64,000 nucleotides of DNA from JANLYC01 sp963815445. GTDB lineage: Bacteria > Actinomycetota > Actinomycetes > Propionibacteriales > Nocardioidaceae. The notes beneath the pieces were generated by a model. The model was not told the DNA's origin. It searched no databases and worked only from the letters and a program-made list of their open reading frames with translations. Shown in pieces: positions 29,608 to 37,959 of the stretch. The translations under genes and the position numbers were made by a program. How positions within the stretch are numbered: position 1 is the stretch's first letter; each line of letters begins with the position of its first letter. The DNA lies in the NCBI GenBank assembly GCA_963815445.1, contig CAWFGV010000007.1, positions 1-64,000 on the forward strand, read 5' to 3'.

Positions 29608-30267
29608 ATGGGCAATCCTGTGATCGTCATCGTGGGGGCAGGGCCTGGGCTGGGAGCGGCCATCGCGCACCGGTTCGGGCGTGAGGGGTACGCCGTCGCG
29701 CTCATCGCGCGGAGCGAGTCGCAGGTCGAGCTGCTCGGCAAGGAGCTGCAGGAGGCCGAGATCACGGCCGGCTGGACCGCGGTCGACATCACCGACAGCA
29801 CCGCCTTCCGAGCCGCCGTGGACCGGTTCGGCGGCTTCTCGGGCACGATCGACCACCTGCACTTCAACCCGAGCCTGTTCCGGGACAAGACGCCCCTCGA
29901 GCTCAGCGTCGACGAGCTGCTCGAGGACGTCCGGCTCGGGGCCGGGAGTCTGCTCGACGCCGTACAGGCCGCTCACCCGCACATGACGTCGGGAGGTCGC
30001 ATCACCGCCACCGGCAGCATGGCCGCCGACAAGCCGTGGAACAGGGCCGCCTCGCTGGGCGTGCAGAAGGCCGGCCTGCGCAACCTCGTGCAGAGCATCG
30101 ATGCGACCGTCCGCGACGACGGCATCAGAGCGATGTCGCTGACTGTCAACGGCACACTTGGTCCGGGTACGCCGTTCGACCCCGCGCTCGTCGCTGACGC
30201 CCTCTATGCGGCGTCCCTCCGCCCGGACGCCGACTGGACCACCGAGGTCGCCTTCGACGGTGCCTGA
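29608..30267 (+). CDS. SDR-like protein lacking the catalytic tyrosine
   Basis: A 219-residue Rossmann protein. VIVGAGPGLGAAIAHRFG binds the dinucleotide and VDITDS follows as the adenine-site motif, but where SDRs have YxxxK this one reads LGVQK, with leucine in the tyrosine position. It may be a non-catalytic or altered SDR. TAGGGT six bases before the ATG suggests a leaderless mRNA, and the palindrome at 29579-29604 overlaps that hexamer. It is at the right edge of the catabolic island and convergent with the next gene. Confidence 0.82.
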   Translation: MGNPVIVIVGAGPGLGAAIAHRFGREGYAVALIARSESQVELLGKELQEAEITAGWTAVDITDSTAFRAAVDRFGGFSGTIDHLHFNPSLFRDKTPLELSVDELLEDVRLGAGSLLDAVQAAHPHMTSGGRITATGSMAADKPWNRAASLGVQKAGLRNLVQSIDATVRDDGIRAMSLTVNGTLGPGTPFDPALVADALYAASLRPDADWTTEVAFDGA

Positions 30268-30276
30268 CCCGGCGCG

Positions 30277-31026
30277 TCAGGGCGTCCATCGCCTGGCGTG
30301 CAGGCGTTCGTACAGCGGGAGACACTCAGCGGCGACGGCGGCCGGCGGACCGGACAGGTTCACCTTGCGGGCGCGGTACGGCGCGAACGCGGTCGAGGCC
30401 CACACGGCGTCGTACCAGTAGGGTCCCCAGACCCCGTCGGTGTCGCGGCGCCCGGCCGGCCAGCTGAGCATCGACTTCACGAAGTCGACCCCCACCAGGT
30501 CGCACAGACCCCGCAGGTAGGTCTCGGGGTCACCGAGGAAGTCGGCCGCGTCGATGACGTGCGGCACCATCCCCCAGGAGGTCCACTCGTCATAGAGCAT
30601 GGTCTGCTGGGGCAGCCCGATGTCCTCAGCGCTCACCTGCTCACGAGACTTCACGTATGACGCGACGACCTCGCCGGGGTCCCTGATCAGGAGGACGTTG
30701 GTGAGGCCACGCATCCAGCCGTGTTCCATGCCGGGCACGACGTGGTGTGCCATGTGCTTCTGGAAGAACACCGCACTCCCTGACGGGACAGATCCCAGCA
30801 GCTGGTCCACGACCACCCGCCAGTCGGTCTCGCCCACCGCCAGCACCTCGTCCCGGCCGGGATGGTCGATGCCCGTGGCCGCCAGGAAGTGCGGGTACAG
30901 CGGCTCGTCGACGACGACCGTGTCGGGCCGGTTCTCCCACGACCGCATCATCGCCGTGGAGATGTTGCGCGGCCCTGACCACACGGCGAGCCGGACCGGT
31001 TCACGACCACCAGACCCGCCGACCAT
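30277..31026 (-). CDS. Sulfotransferase-like P-loop protein
   Basis: A 249-residue protein. AVWSGPRNISTAMMRSW resembles the 5'-phosphosulfate loop of sulfotransferases, and LIRDPGEVVASYVKSR resembles the 3'-phosphate-binding segment (RDPxxxxxS). This places it in the broad sulfotransferase family, many members of which have no known acceptor. The start follows GATCGT by six bases with no ribosome-binding site, so it may be leaderless. It converges on the SDR-like gene and has no visible partner. Confidence 0.8.
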   Translation of the reverse strand: MVGGSGGREPVRLAVWSGPRNISTAMMRSWENRPDTVVVDEPLYPHFLAATGIDHPGRDEVLAVGETDWRVVVDQLLGSVPSGSAVFFQKHMAHHVVPGMEHGWMRGLTNVLLIRDPGEVVASYVKSREQVSAEDIGLPQQTMLYDEWTSWGMVPHVIDAADFLGDPETYLRGLCDLVGVDFVKSMLSWPAGRRDTDGVWGPYWYDAVWASTAFAPYRARKVNLSGPPAAVAAECLPLYERLHARRWTP

Positions 31027-31132
31027 GCCGCCACGATCTCATGTGGACAGCTGGATCAGCGATGGGACCGCTCGACCCGCCCCGAGTCCGTCCAGCGGCT
31101 CGAGCAGACCACGCTCGTGCCGGCGCCGAAGT

Positions 31133-32062
31133 TCAGCCCCTCCCGGAGAGGAAGTCGCCGATCGACCGACGCAGGCCGGCCGCGTCGATACCGTGCTCGG
31201 CCTCGTGCTCGGCCGGTGTCCCGTAGCGCCGCAGCTCGATCCGAGGGACACCGATGCACTTCAGCCGGTGCGGCACGTGGCTCAGCGCGTCCGAGACGGC
31301 GGCGGCTGACGTCCCCACGGCATACGGCTCCACGATGACGACGTCGGCCGTGCCGAGCGTGCGCGCCAGCGTGTCGGCATCGAACGGCCGGACGGTCGCG
31401 GTGTAGAGCACCGTCAGGTCGAGGTCGCCGACCGCCGCGATGACGTTGTCGAGCATCGGCCCGACCGCGATGACTGTGCCGCGCCCGCCGCGGCGCACCA
31501 CGTGGAAGCCACCGGTCGGATGAGCCTCCTTGTTGGATCGCACACTGGTCCGGAGGTAGACGCGCCCGGAGCCGGCCACGGCTTCACGAAGCAGGACGTC
31601 GAGCTCGGCCGGGTGCCCGGGCACGTGGATGTCCCAGCCGGGGAGCGTGTCGATCAGCGCGACATCCCCGGGGGACTGGTGCGTGCGGCCGCCCTGCGAG
31701 ATGTCGTACGACCCTCCGTTGCTCACCAGGACTCCCCCGACGTCCTGGTGGCTGAAGCCGAGCTTGATCTGCTCGAACGAACGCTCGACGAGGAAGGAGG
31801 CGATCGTGTGGACGATCGGCCGCAGGCCCGTCAGCGCCATACCGGCACCGACGTTGACGGCCAGCTGCTCGCGGATGCCGACATTGACGACGCGGTCCGG
31901 ATGACGCGCGATCGCCTCCGGGAACATCGCGACGGAGATGTCGGCCAGCACGAGCGCGACGGACAGGTCCTGATCCAGCAGCTCCGTGGTCGTCGCAACG
32001 AACTGCTCGCGCATCGGTCCGGTGCCCGGCGGCCGAGTGAGTGCATGAAGGGTCGTCATCAT
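31133..32062 (-). CDS. Transketolase, C-terminal subunit
   Basis: A 309-residue protein matching the pyrimidine-binding and C-terminal domains of transketolase. Glu-containing VNVGIREQLAVNVGAGMAL supplies the thiamine-activating glutamate, and SVALVLADISVAMF opens the domain. With the preceding gene it makes a split, two-subunit transketolase that moves two-carbon units between sugar phosphates. The ATG overlaps the upstream stop (ATGA), so the subunits are made in step. Two consecutive ATG codons make the exact start ambiguous. Confidence 0.9.
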   Translation of the reverse strand: MMTTLHALTRPPGTGPMREQFVATTTELLDQDLSVALVLADISVAMFPEAIARHPDRVVNVGIREQLAVNVGAGMALTGLRPIVHTIASFLVERSFEQIKLGFSHQDVGGVLVSNGGSYDISQGGRTHQSPGDVALIDTLPGWDIHVPGHPAELDVLLREAVAGSGRVYLRTSVRSNKEAHPTGGFHVVRRGGRGTVIAVGPMLDNVIAAVGDLDLTVLYTATVRPFDADTLARTLGTADVVIVEPYAVGTSAAAVSDALSHVPHRLKCIGVPRIELRRYGTPAEHEAEHGIDAAGLRRSIGDFLSGRG

Positions 32063-32763
32063 TTCTCCTCGACCGCGGCGACGACGAGCGTCGGGGCGGA
32101 ATCGTCGGTATGGCGCAACGCACTCCGCAGCGCCGCGTGATCACGTCCGTCGACGCGCTGGGTCGCCCAACCCTCGACCTCGAAGCGGCGTTCGAGGCCG
32201 CCGCGCCAGCCCAGCGAGGCCGAGCTGTTGTCGATCGCGACCACGGTCAGCCGGTCGAGCCCCAGCGCACCGGCCGTCGCGATTGCTTCGGCGTTCGTGC
32301 CCTCGTCGAGCTCGGCGTCACCGACGAGGGCGACGATGCGGGAGCTGAGGCCCTGCGCGCGTAGCCCGAGTGTCGTTCCCACGGCCAACGGCAGCCCGTG
32401 ACCCAGTGAGCCGGACGAGATCTCCACACCCGGCAGCAGGTTGCGGTCCGGGTGGTACCCCAGCGGCGAGTCGAACCGGCCGAAGCCGGACAGCCAGGCG
32501 GCCGGGATGAACCCTTTCGCCGCCAGCACGGCGTAGTACGCGACCGGGCCGTGACCCTTGCTCAGCAGGAAGCGATCGCGACGCGGGTCATCGACCCTGT
32601 CCGGTGCGATGTCGAGCACCTGGTCGTAGAGCACCCAGAGGACGTCGAGTGTCGAGGTCGACGACTCTTCGTGCTTCTCGTCGCCGGTCTGCAGGGACAT
32701 GAGGTGCCGGAGGTCGTCATACGCGAAAGTCCGCGCGAGGTCCGGCCTGGTCAAAGTCGTCAT
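32059..32763 (-). CDS. Transketolase, N-terminal subunit
   Basis: A 234-residue thiamine-diphosphate domain. LSKGHGPVAYYAVLA and GSLGHGLPLAVGTTLGL give phosphate-binding histidines, and LVGDAELDEGTNAEAI is the GDG-type metal/ThDP motif, though the second half lacks the usual NN in favour of DNSSAS. It pairs with the C-terminal subunit. The start at 32763 is used because the promoter fixes it: -35 TTGACT and -10 CACAGT flank a SoxR box, and the ATG is six bases after the -10. A seven-residue longer frame would start upstream of the transcript. Confidence 0.9.
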   Translation of the reverse strand: MTTLTRPDLARTFAYDDLRHLMSLQTGDEKHEESSTSTLDVLWVLYDQVLDIAPDRVDDPRRDRFLLSKGHGPVAYYAVLAAKGFIPAAWLSGFGRFDSPLGYHPDRNLLPGVEISSGSLGHGLPLAVGTTLGLRAQGLSSRIVALVGDAELDEGTNAEAIATAGALGLDRLTVVAIDNSSASLGWRGGLERRFEVEGWATQRVDGRDHAALRSALRHTDDSAPTLVVAAVEEK

Positions 32764-32769
32764 GGAAAG

Positions 32770-32800
32770 ACTGTGCAACCTCAAGTAAACTTGAAGTCAA
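32770..32800 (-). promoter_or_regulatory. SoxR box in a 19-bp-spaced promoter
   Basis: On the minus strand: TTGACT (-35, 32800-32795), a 19-base spacer, CACAGT (-10, 32775-32770), six bases, then the transketolase ATG. The spacer contains CTTCAAGTTTACTTGAGG (32796-32779), matching the SoxR operator CCTCAAGTTAACTTGAGG at 16 of 18 positions. The 19-bp spacer is the hallmark of MerR-family activated promoters. A SoxR gene lies 0.35 kb away. Confidence 0.85.
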
Positions 32801-32942
32801 GGAGCCAGTTGGCCAGAATATGTGAGGCGCTTCTCATCGCGCTCGTGCATGTCGGCCACGCGGTTGGGTACGGACCCGTCAGCACGATCGTCGGCACGCC
32901 AACCGCGTCCGGCGTCATACGTAGGCGACGGAGGTTTCTGAG

Positions 32943-33116
32943 ATGAGCAATGACGACAAGCTGAAGAACAAGGCCGAAGAGGTCAAGGGCAAAGCCAAGG
33001 AGATGACGGGCGACGCCACCGGCGATGACAGCATGCGCCGCGAGGGCCAGACGGACCAGAGCAAGGCCAACCTGAAGCAGGCTGGCGAGAACGTGAAGGA
33101 CGCGTTCAAGAAGTAA
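32943..33116 (+). CDS. CsbD-family stress protein
   Basis: A 57-residue, highly charged protein: MSNDDKLKNKAEEVKGKAKE and later SMRREGQTDQSKANLKQAGE are CsbD-like. Members are general-stress proteins of unknown mechanism; this one should be an extended or intrinsically disordered helix. It lies 15 bases before soxR and is probably transcribed with it, opposite to the SoxR-box-controlled transketolase. No second SoxR box was found before it. Confidence 0.88.
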   Translation: MSNDDKLKNKAEEVKGKAKEMTGDATGDDSMRREGQTDQSKANLKQAGENVKDAFKK

Positions 33117-33131
33117 CCACCTGGAGGTGGC

Positions 33132-33602
33132 ATGCCGCGGATGCCCGACCACCTGACGATCGGCGAGCTCTCGTCTCGCTCAGGGGTCGCGGCATCCGCC
33201 TTGCGCTTCTATGAAGAGACGGGCTTGCTCGAGGCGGAGCGCACGACCGGCAATCAGCGCCGCTACCCACGTCACATGCTGCGGCGGGTCGCCTTCGTCC
33301 GGGCGGCTCAGCGCGTCGGGCTGAGCCTCGAGGAGATCTCGGCTGCCTTGGCGACGCTCCCCGACCGTCGTACGCCGACCAAGGCCGACTGGCAGCGCGT
33401 GTCCCGCAACTGGACTGCGCGCATCGACCAGCAGATCGCCGACCTCGAGCGCCTCAAGCGCAAGCTCACCGGCTGTGTCGGCTGTGGCTGCCTGAGCCTG
33501 CGGACCTGCTCCCTCAGCAACCCCGACGACGCCGAGGGCGAGACCGCACCCGGTCCGGCCTGGCTCGCCACCGAGGAGAACCACGGCGTCACCCGCGACT
33601 GA
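33132..33602 (+). CDS. soxR: Redox-sensing regulator SoxR, MerR family
   Basis: A 156-residue MerR-family activator. The N-terminal HTH begins LTIGELSSRSGVAASALRFY; a dimerisation helix follows; and the four cysteines of the [2Fe-2S] cluster are Cys115, 118, 120 and 126 (CVGCGC...C), exactly the CX2CXCX5C of SoxR. The oxidised cluster activates promoters with a 19-bp spacer. The SoxR box upstream of the transketolase genes is the obvious local target. GGAGG precedes the ATG. Confidence 0.95.
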   Translation: MPRMPDHLTIGELSSRSGVAASALRFYEETGLLEAERTTGNQRRYPRHMLRRVAFVRAAQRVGLSLEEISAALATLPDRRTPTKADWQRVSRNWTARIDQQIADLERLKRKLTGCVGCGCLSLRTCSLSNPDDAEGETAPGPAWLATEENHGVTRD

Positions 33603-33720
33603 GCAGCAGCGGACACCATGGCTGAAGTCGGGCACGCCCTGGGCGGACCGCTGACCGGTGGAGCGACCACGCATCGACGCGATGAGGTCCCGACGTCGCC
33701 GGCCGTGCGAGGATCGGCGT

Positions 33721-34956
33721 ATGGCCCTGCGCATCGTCGCGACCAGTCCGCATCCGGCGCTGCTGACGCTGCCGTGGCACCGGCCGCTGGAGGAGTGGGA
33801 CGGCCCGTTCATGGTGCCCTTGCCCCGCGGGCTCTCCCGCCACGTCGTCCGCTTCGTCCGGCTCGATGAGCAGGTCTTCGCCGTCAAGGAGACCCGTGAG
33901 CCGATCGCCCTGGCGGAGTACCGCTTGCTGCGCGACCTGCGTCGAATGCGCGAGCCCGCCGTCGAACCGGTCGGCGTCGTGACCGGACGCGAGAGCCCGG
34001 ATGGTGACGAGATCGAACCCGTCTTGGTGACCCGCCACCTCAAGCACTCGATGCCGTACCGCGAGCTGTTCTCCCGTGGCATGCGTCCGGACAGCATCCC
34101 GCGCCTCGTCGACGCGTTGGTCGTACTGGTCACCCGGCTTCACCTCGGCGGCTTCTTCTGGGGTGACTGCTCGTTGTCCAACACGCTCTTCCGCCGGTCA
34201 GCCGGAGAGTTCGCGGCGTACCTCGTGGATGCAGAGACCGGAGAGCTCCATGAGCAGCTCAGCAACGGGCAACGCCTCCATGACATCGACATAGCCACCG
34301 CTAACGTGTTCGGGGAGCTCCTCGACCTGCAGGCGGGTGGTTTCCTGGACGAGAACTTCGAGGTGGACGAGCTCGTCGAGACGTTCCAATCGCGCTATGA
34401 AGCGCTGTGGGGCGAGCTCACCGGGACCGAGGACTTCGGTACCGACGAGATGTGGCGGATCGAGCAGCGGATCGAGCGGCTCAACCAGCTCGGCTTCGAC
34501 GTCGACGAGCTGGACATCATCACCGATTGGGACGGCGCCTCCGTGCGCATCCAGCCCAAGTACGTCGAGCCAGGTCACCACTCCCGTCGCCTGCAGGGAC
34601 TGACGGGGATGGACGTCGAGGACAACCAAGCGCGGCGTCTGCTCAACGACATGGACGCCTTCGCGGTTGCCAATGACCTCCAGGCCGAGGATCCAGCGCT
34701 GATCGCGCACCGCTGGTTGACCCAGATCTACGAACCGATCGTCGCGATGGTGCCGCGCGAACGACAGGCGACCCTCGAGCCGGCGGAGCTGTTCCACGAG
34801 ATCCTCGAACACCGGTGGTACCTCTCGGAGGAAGCCGGCCAGGAGATCAACATCTTCGATGCCGCCGACACGTACGTGTCGCTGGGCATCTCCCCTGCCT
34901 CCGACGACGTGACCCAAGCGGCCAAGCTCGTCCACGGATCCAACCCACCGAGGTGA
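33721..34956 (+). CDS. DUF4032 protein with kinase-like N-domain
   Basis: A 411-residue protein. The N-terminal part looks like a lipopolysaccharide-kinase-type fold: VFAVKETREPIALAEYRLL holds a VAxK-like lysine and glutamate, LHLGGFFWGDCSLSNTLF a catalytic-loop-like segment with Asp, and YLVDAETGEL a DFG-like metal site. The C-terminal DUF4032 domain (from about ELDIITDWDGASVRIQPKY) is actinobacterial and of unknown role. The ATG at 33721 is preferred to one at 33658 because the extra residues are arginine-rich filler. It has no operon partner. Confidence 0.85.
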   Translation: MALRIVATSPHPALLTLPWHRPLEEWDGPFMVPLPRGLSRHVVRFVRLDEQVFAVKETREPIALAEYRLLRDLRRMREPAVEPVGVVTGRESPDGDEIEPVLVTRHLKHSMPYRELFSRGMRPDSIPRLVDALVVLVTRLHLGGFFWGDCSLSNTLFRRSAGEFAAYLVDAETGELHEQLSNGQRLHDIDIATANVFGELLDLQAGGFLDENFEVDELVETFQSRYEALWGELTGTEDFGTDEMWRIEQRIERLNQLGFDVDELDIITDWDGASVRIQPKYVEPGHHSRRLQGLTGMDVEDNQARRLLNDMDAFAVANDLQAEDPALIAHRWLTQIYEPIVAMVPRERQATLEPAELFHEILEHRWYLSEEAGQEINIFDAADTYVSLGISPASDDVTQAAKLVHGSNPPR

Positions 34957-35036
34957 CCCGTTGCCCGCGATGGGGAGACAGGAGGTTCACCTCTGGGGTG
35001 GCGTCCCGCACCGACGGCAGGTCCAGGCGATTCGGG

Positions 35037-35480
35037 TCAGCCGATCGCCTCGACCAGGTCGGCACGCCACTCGGGAGCCTCGAAGCCGCGTGTGTAGTAA
35101 CGCGTCTCGCGGGCGATCAGCGCGTCGTCGTCGAGCTCGAAGACGACCAGGACGTGCCAGGGCTCGTCCTCGCCGTAGTCAGAGAGCGCTTGAGCCATCC
35201 AGACCTTGCCACTTCCCACGACTCGCTGGAGAACTATCGATGGTGGCGCGGTCGGGAACCGCCGTTGAAGCTCGCGCATGGCGTCCCGGCCGCGGATCCG
35301 CTCGCCGGACTGCGGCATGTCCATGACGAAATCCGGCCGGCGCAGCAGGTACTCCGCCTCGGACGAGAGCCCTGCGGAATCCGCGATTCCGAACAGCAGC
35401 TCGAGACCAGCACGCATCGCGCCAGGGTCGTCGTTCGCCATCGCAGTCCGGAAGAGATCCGGAACCGACTGACCTGTCAT
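35037..35480 (-). CDS. NTF2-like / SnoaL-like protein
   Basis: A 147-residue alpha+beta-barrel protein of the nuclear-transport-factor-2 superfamily, which includes polyketide cyclases, isomerases and non-catalytic ligand binders. The pattern DFVMDMPQSGERIRGRDAMREL followed by HVLVVFELDDDALIARETRYY is characteristic of SnoaL-like proteins. Substrate unknown. The ATG at 35480 has GGGAG six bases upstream; longer frames to 35579 add residues with a different composition. Confidence 0.8.
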   Translation of the reverse strand: MTGQSVPDLFRTAMANDDPGAMRAGLELLFGIADSAGLSSEAEYLLRRPDFVMDMPQSGERIRGRDAMRELQRRFPTAPPSIVLQRVVGSGKVWMAQALSDYGEDEPWHVLVVFELDDDALIARETRYYTRGFEAPEWRADLVEAIG

Positions 35481-35653
35481 CGCATCTCCCATCGGCAAGC
35501 AGGTTCGCTCAAGCAGGTTCGCTGAGGTGAGTCTTCCGCTACGACGCACAGCCGTAAAGTCCGCGGCAGAAATCGGCAAACACGCCGCGATGCCTTGTGG
35601 GCTCGGTGGCTGGGGCGTGAGCCGATCGCGGTCGATGAGTGCGTCGCCCCGGC

Positions 35654-36067
35654 CTACTGGACGAGCAGACAGAACGGATGCCCAGCCGGATCGGCGAGCA
35701 CGTACAGGGGTTCTCCCTCGTCCTCCGAACGGTCATACAGCAGTCGAGCACCTAGCGTCTCGGCATGCTCTCGATGCCGCTCCAGGTCCCCGACGGTAGG
35801 GACCTTGAAGTCCATGTGCATCTGCATCGGAACTTCCTCGGACGGCCACGTCGGGGGTGTGGTATCTGTCTTCTCCTGGATCGTCACCACTCGATTTCCG
35901 TCGTCGTCGAGCAAGACAAGCCAGTCCGCGTCATCAGCGCTCCCGTCGGTTGGCGGCTCTTCTCCCTCGCGGTAACGCAACCCGAGGAGCTGCCGATAGA
36001 ACTCAGCCAGACCACGGCAGTCGCGCGCGTCGATTGCGGTGTGAAGCAGGACGGGGTACTGGGACAC
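35654..36067 (-). CDS. VOC-family protein (glyoxalase-like)
   Basis: A 137-residue protein of the vicinal-oxygen-chelate fold with two beta-alpha-beta units: AIDARDCRGLAEFYRQLLGL and MQMHMDFKVPTVGDLERH. His and Glu positions for a metal are present in part. Such proteins act as dioxygenases, isomerases or antibiotic-binding proteins; no substrate can be named. The GTG at 36067 has AAGGAGG at ideal spacing, while the longer frame to 36220 runs back into the divergent promoter. It diverges from a second VOC gene. Confidence 0.85.
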   Translation of the reverse strand: MSQYPVLLHTAIDARDCRGLAEFYRQLLGLRYREGEEPPTDGSADDADWLVLLDDDGNRVVTIQEKTDTTPPTWPSEEVPMQMHMDFKVPTVGDLERHREHAETLGARLLYDRSEDEGEPLYVLADPAGHPFCLLVQ

Positions 36068-36231
36068 GGACGCCTCCTTGTTCTTGCCCGGCCAAACTGT
36101 ATCGAGCGCGCGACCCGCTCGCCGATCGGCAGAGTCGAACGCACTCAGCGGGCACGCGACGCGGCAGCAAGCGGATGCCGGCGGCCGTGTGGCAAGATCG
36201 CGCAAACCAGAACAGGCCAAGGGGGACTCCG

Positions 36232-36624
36232 ATGCACATGAAGCTGGAACTGATTCCGCTCCCGGTCACGGACGTGGACCGCGCCATCGCCTTCTATGCT
36301 GACAAGCTCGGCTTCAAGAAGGACTTTGACGTGCAGCCCAGCGAGGGCGTCCGGGTCGTCCAGTTGACACCAGAGGGCTCGGGTTGTTCGGTCGGTTTCG
36401 GGGCAGGGCTCGATGTGTACGCGGGAGAACCGGGCAGCGTTCGAGGTGTGCACCTCATTGTGGAGGACATCACCGAGGCGCGTGCCGAGCTTGTCCGCCG
36501 AGGTGTAGAGGTCGGCGACATCCAGGACTTCGGGGGCGGCGTCAGAGGAGCAGACTTCTCCGATCCTGACGGCAACACGTTCGAGCTGCAGGAGATGGCG
36601 TGGCGCAAGGGCGCGACGTACTAG
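36232..36624 (+). CDS. VOC-family protein (glyoxalase-like)
   Basis: A 130-residue single VOC-domain protein. LIPLPVTDVDRAIAFYADKLGF is the standard first unit, with GVHLIVEDITEARAELVRRG and FSDPDGNTFELQEM as the second, where the final glutamate is a usual metal ligand. AAGGGGGA precedes the ATG; a second ATG lies two codons later. It is divergent from, but only distantly similar to, the VOC gene at 35654-36067. Confidence 0.88.
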   Translation: MHMKLELIPLPVTDVDRAIAFYADKLGFKKDFDVQPSEGVRVVQLTPEGSGCSVGFGAGLDVYAGEPGSVRGVHLIVEDITEARAELVRRGVEVGDIQDFGGGVRGADFSDPDGNTFELQEMAWRKGATY

Positions 36625-36664
36625 GAGCCTGCTGACTCCGCAGCCGGACACCACACAGCTCTGG

Positions 36665-37819
36665 TCAAGGGGCGAGGTCGCTCAGTAGGGAGCGGGCGAT
36701 GACCAGGCGCTGGATCTGGTTGGTGCCCTCGAAGATCTGCGTCACCTTCGCCTCGCGCATGAAGCGCTCTGCCGGGAAGTCGCGCGTGTAGCCATACCCG
36801 CCGAGCACCTGCACCGCATCCGTCGTGACCTTCATCGCCGCATCGGTCGCGACCAGCTTGGCGATCGACGCCTGTCGACTGAACGGGCGGCCCGCGTCGC
36901 GCAGCCGCGCGGCCAGCAGGTATGTCGCTCGGGCCGACTCGACCGCGGCCGCCATGTCCGCGAGCAGGAACTGCAGCCCTTGGAACTCCGCGATGGCCCG
37001 CCCGAACTGCTGTCGCTCCGCGGCGTACGACACGGCCAGGTCGAGCGCCGCCTGCCCGAGCCCGGTGGCACTCGCGGCGATCCCGAGACGACCGGAGTCC
37101 AGGGCGGACAAGGCGATCGCCATCCCCTGTCCTTCCGCGCCGATCAACAGATCAGCGGGCAGCCGGGCGTCGTCGAAGATGAGCGCGCTCGTGGTCGACG
37201 CATTCATCCCCATCTTCTTCTCGGGGGCACCGAACGACAGACCCGGCGTACTCACCGGCACGTGGAACGCCGACAGGCCGCCTTTGCGATCGGCCGAGGT
37301 GCGCGCAAAGAGGAGAAAGAAGTCGGCGTGCGGCCCATGGCTGATCCAGGCCTTGGTCCCGTTGAGCACGTAGTCGTCGCCGTCGCGCACCGCCTTGGTG
37401 GCGATGGACGACACGTCCGAGCCGGCTTGGGGCTCGGACAAGGCATAGGCGCCCAAGAGGTCACCACCGAGCATGTCGGGCAGCAACGTCGCCCGCTGCT
37501 CGTCGGATCCGAAGCGGGCCAGGGCCGACGATGCCAGGGTGTGTACCGACACGTCGACGGCCACACTCATCCAGGCCGTCGCGATCTCCTCGAGCACCTG
37601 GAGATACACCTCGTACGGCTGTCCACCCCCGCCGTCGGCCTCATCGAACGGCAGCGACATCAGTCCCGTCTTGCCCAGCAGCGAGAAGACGTCCCGCGGA
37701 AACGTCGCCTCCGCCTCCGCCTCCGCAGCACGCGGGGCCAGCTGCTCGCTCGCGATCTCCCGGACCAGGTCGAGCAGGGCATGGGCTTCTGCGGTGGGGA
37801 GCAGGCGTTCGACAGGCAT
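36665..37819 (-). CDS. Acyl-CoA dehydrogenase
   Basis: A 384-residue FAD-dependent acyl-CoA dehydrogenase. AYALSEPQAGSDVSSIA and LNGTKAWISHGPHA are the two family signatures, and the catalytic glutamate lies in QIFEGTNQIQRLVIARSLL near the C-terminus. It has the features of short/medium-chain enzymes, but chain length cannot be assigned. Unlike the dehydrogenase at 24546 it stands alone. Only a distant AGGAG supports the start at 37819. Confidence 0.92.
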   Translation of the reverse strand: MPVERLLPTAEAHALLDLVREIASEQLAPRAAEAEAEATFPRDVFSLLGKTGLMSLPFDEADGGGGQPYEVYLQVLEEIATAWMSVAVDVSVHTLASSALARFGSDEQRATLLPDMLGGDLLGAYALSEPQAGSDVSSIATKAVRDGDDYVLNGTKAWISHGPHADFFLLFARTSADRKGGLSAFHVPVSTPGLSFGAPEKKMGMNASTTSALIFDDARLPADLLIGAEGQGMAIALSALDSGRLGIAASATGLGQAALDLAVSYAAERQQFGRAIAEFQGLQFLLADMAAAVESARATYLLAARLRDAGRPFSRQASIAKLVATDAAMKVTTDAVQVLGGYGYTRDFPAERFMREAKVTQIFEGTNQIQRLVIARSLLSDLAP

Positions 37820-37959
37820 CGGGTGGGTGAGCTCCTTGCTCGGAAACGGGACAGGGCCAGCCTAGTCGTCGCCCGAGGGGCCGTACGACGACAGGAGGAC
37901 AACCACACGGGCCAGAGAAGGAGCCACAACTGACGGTTCAAGGAGCCACAACTCACGGT

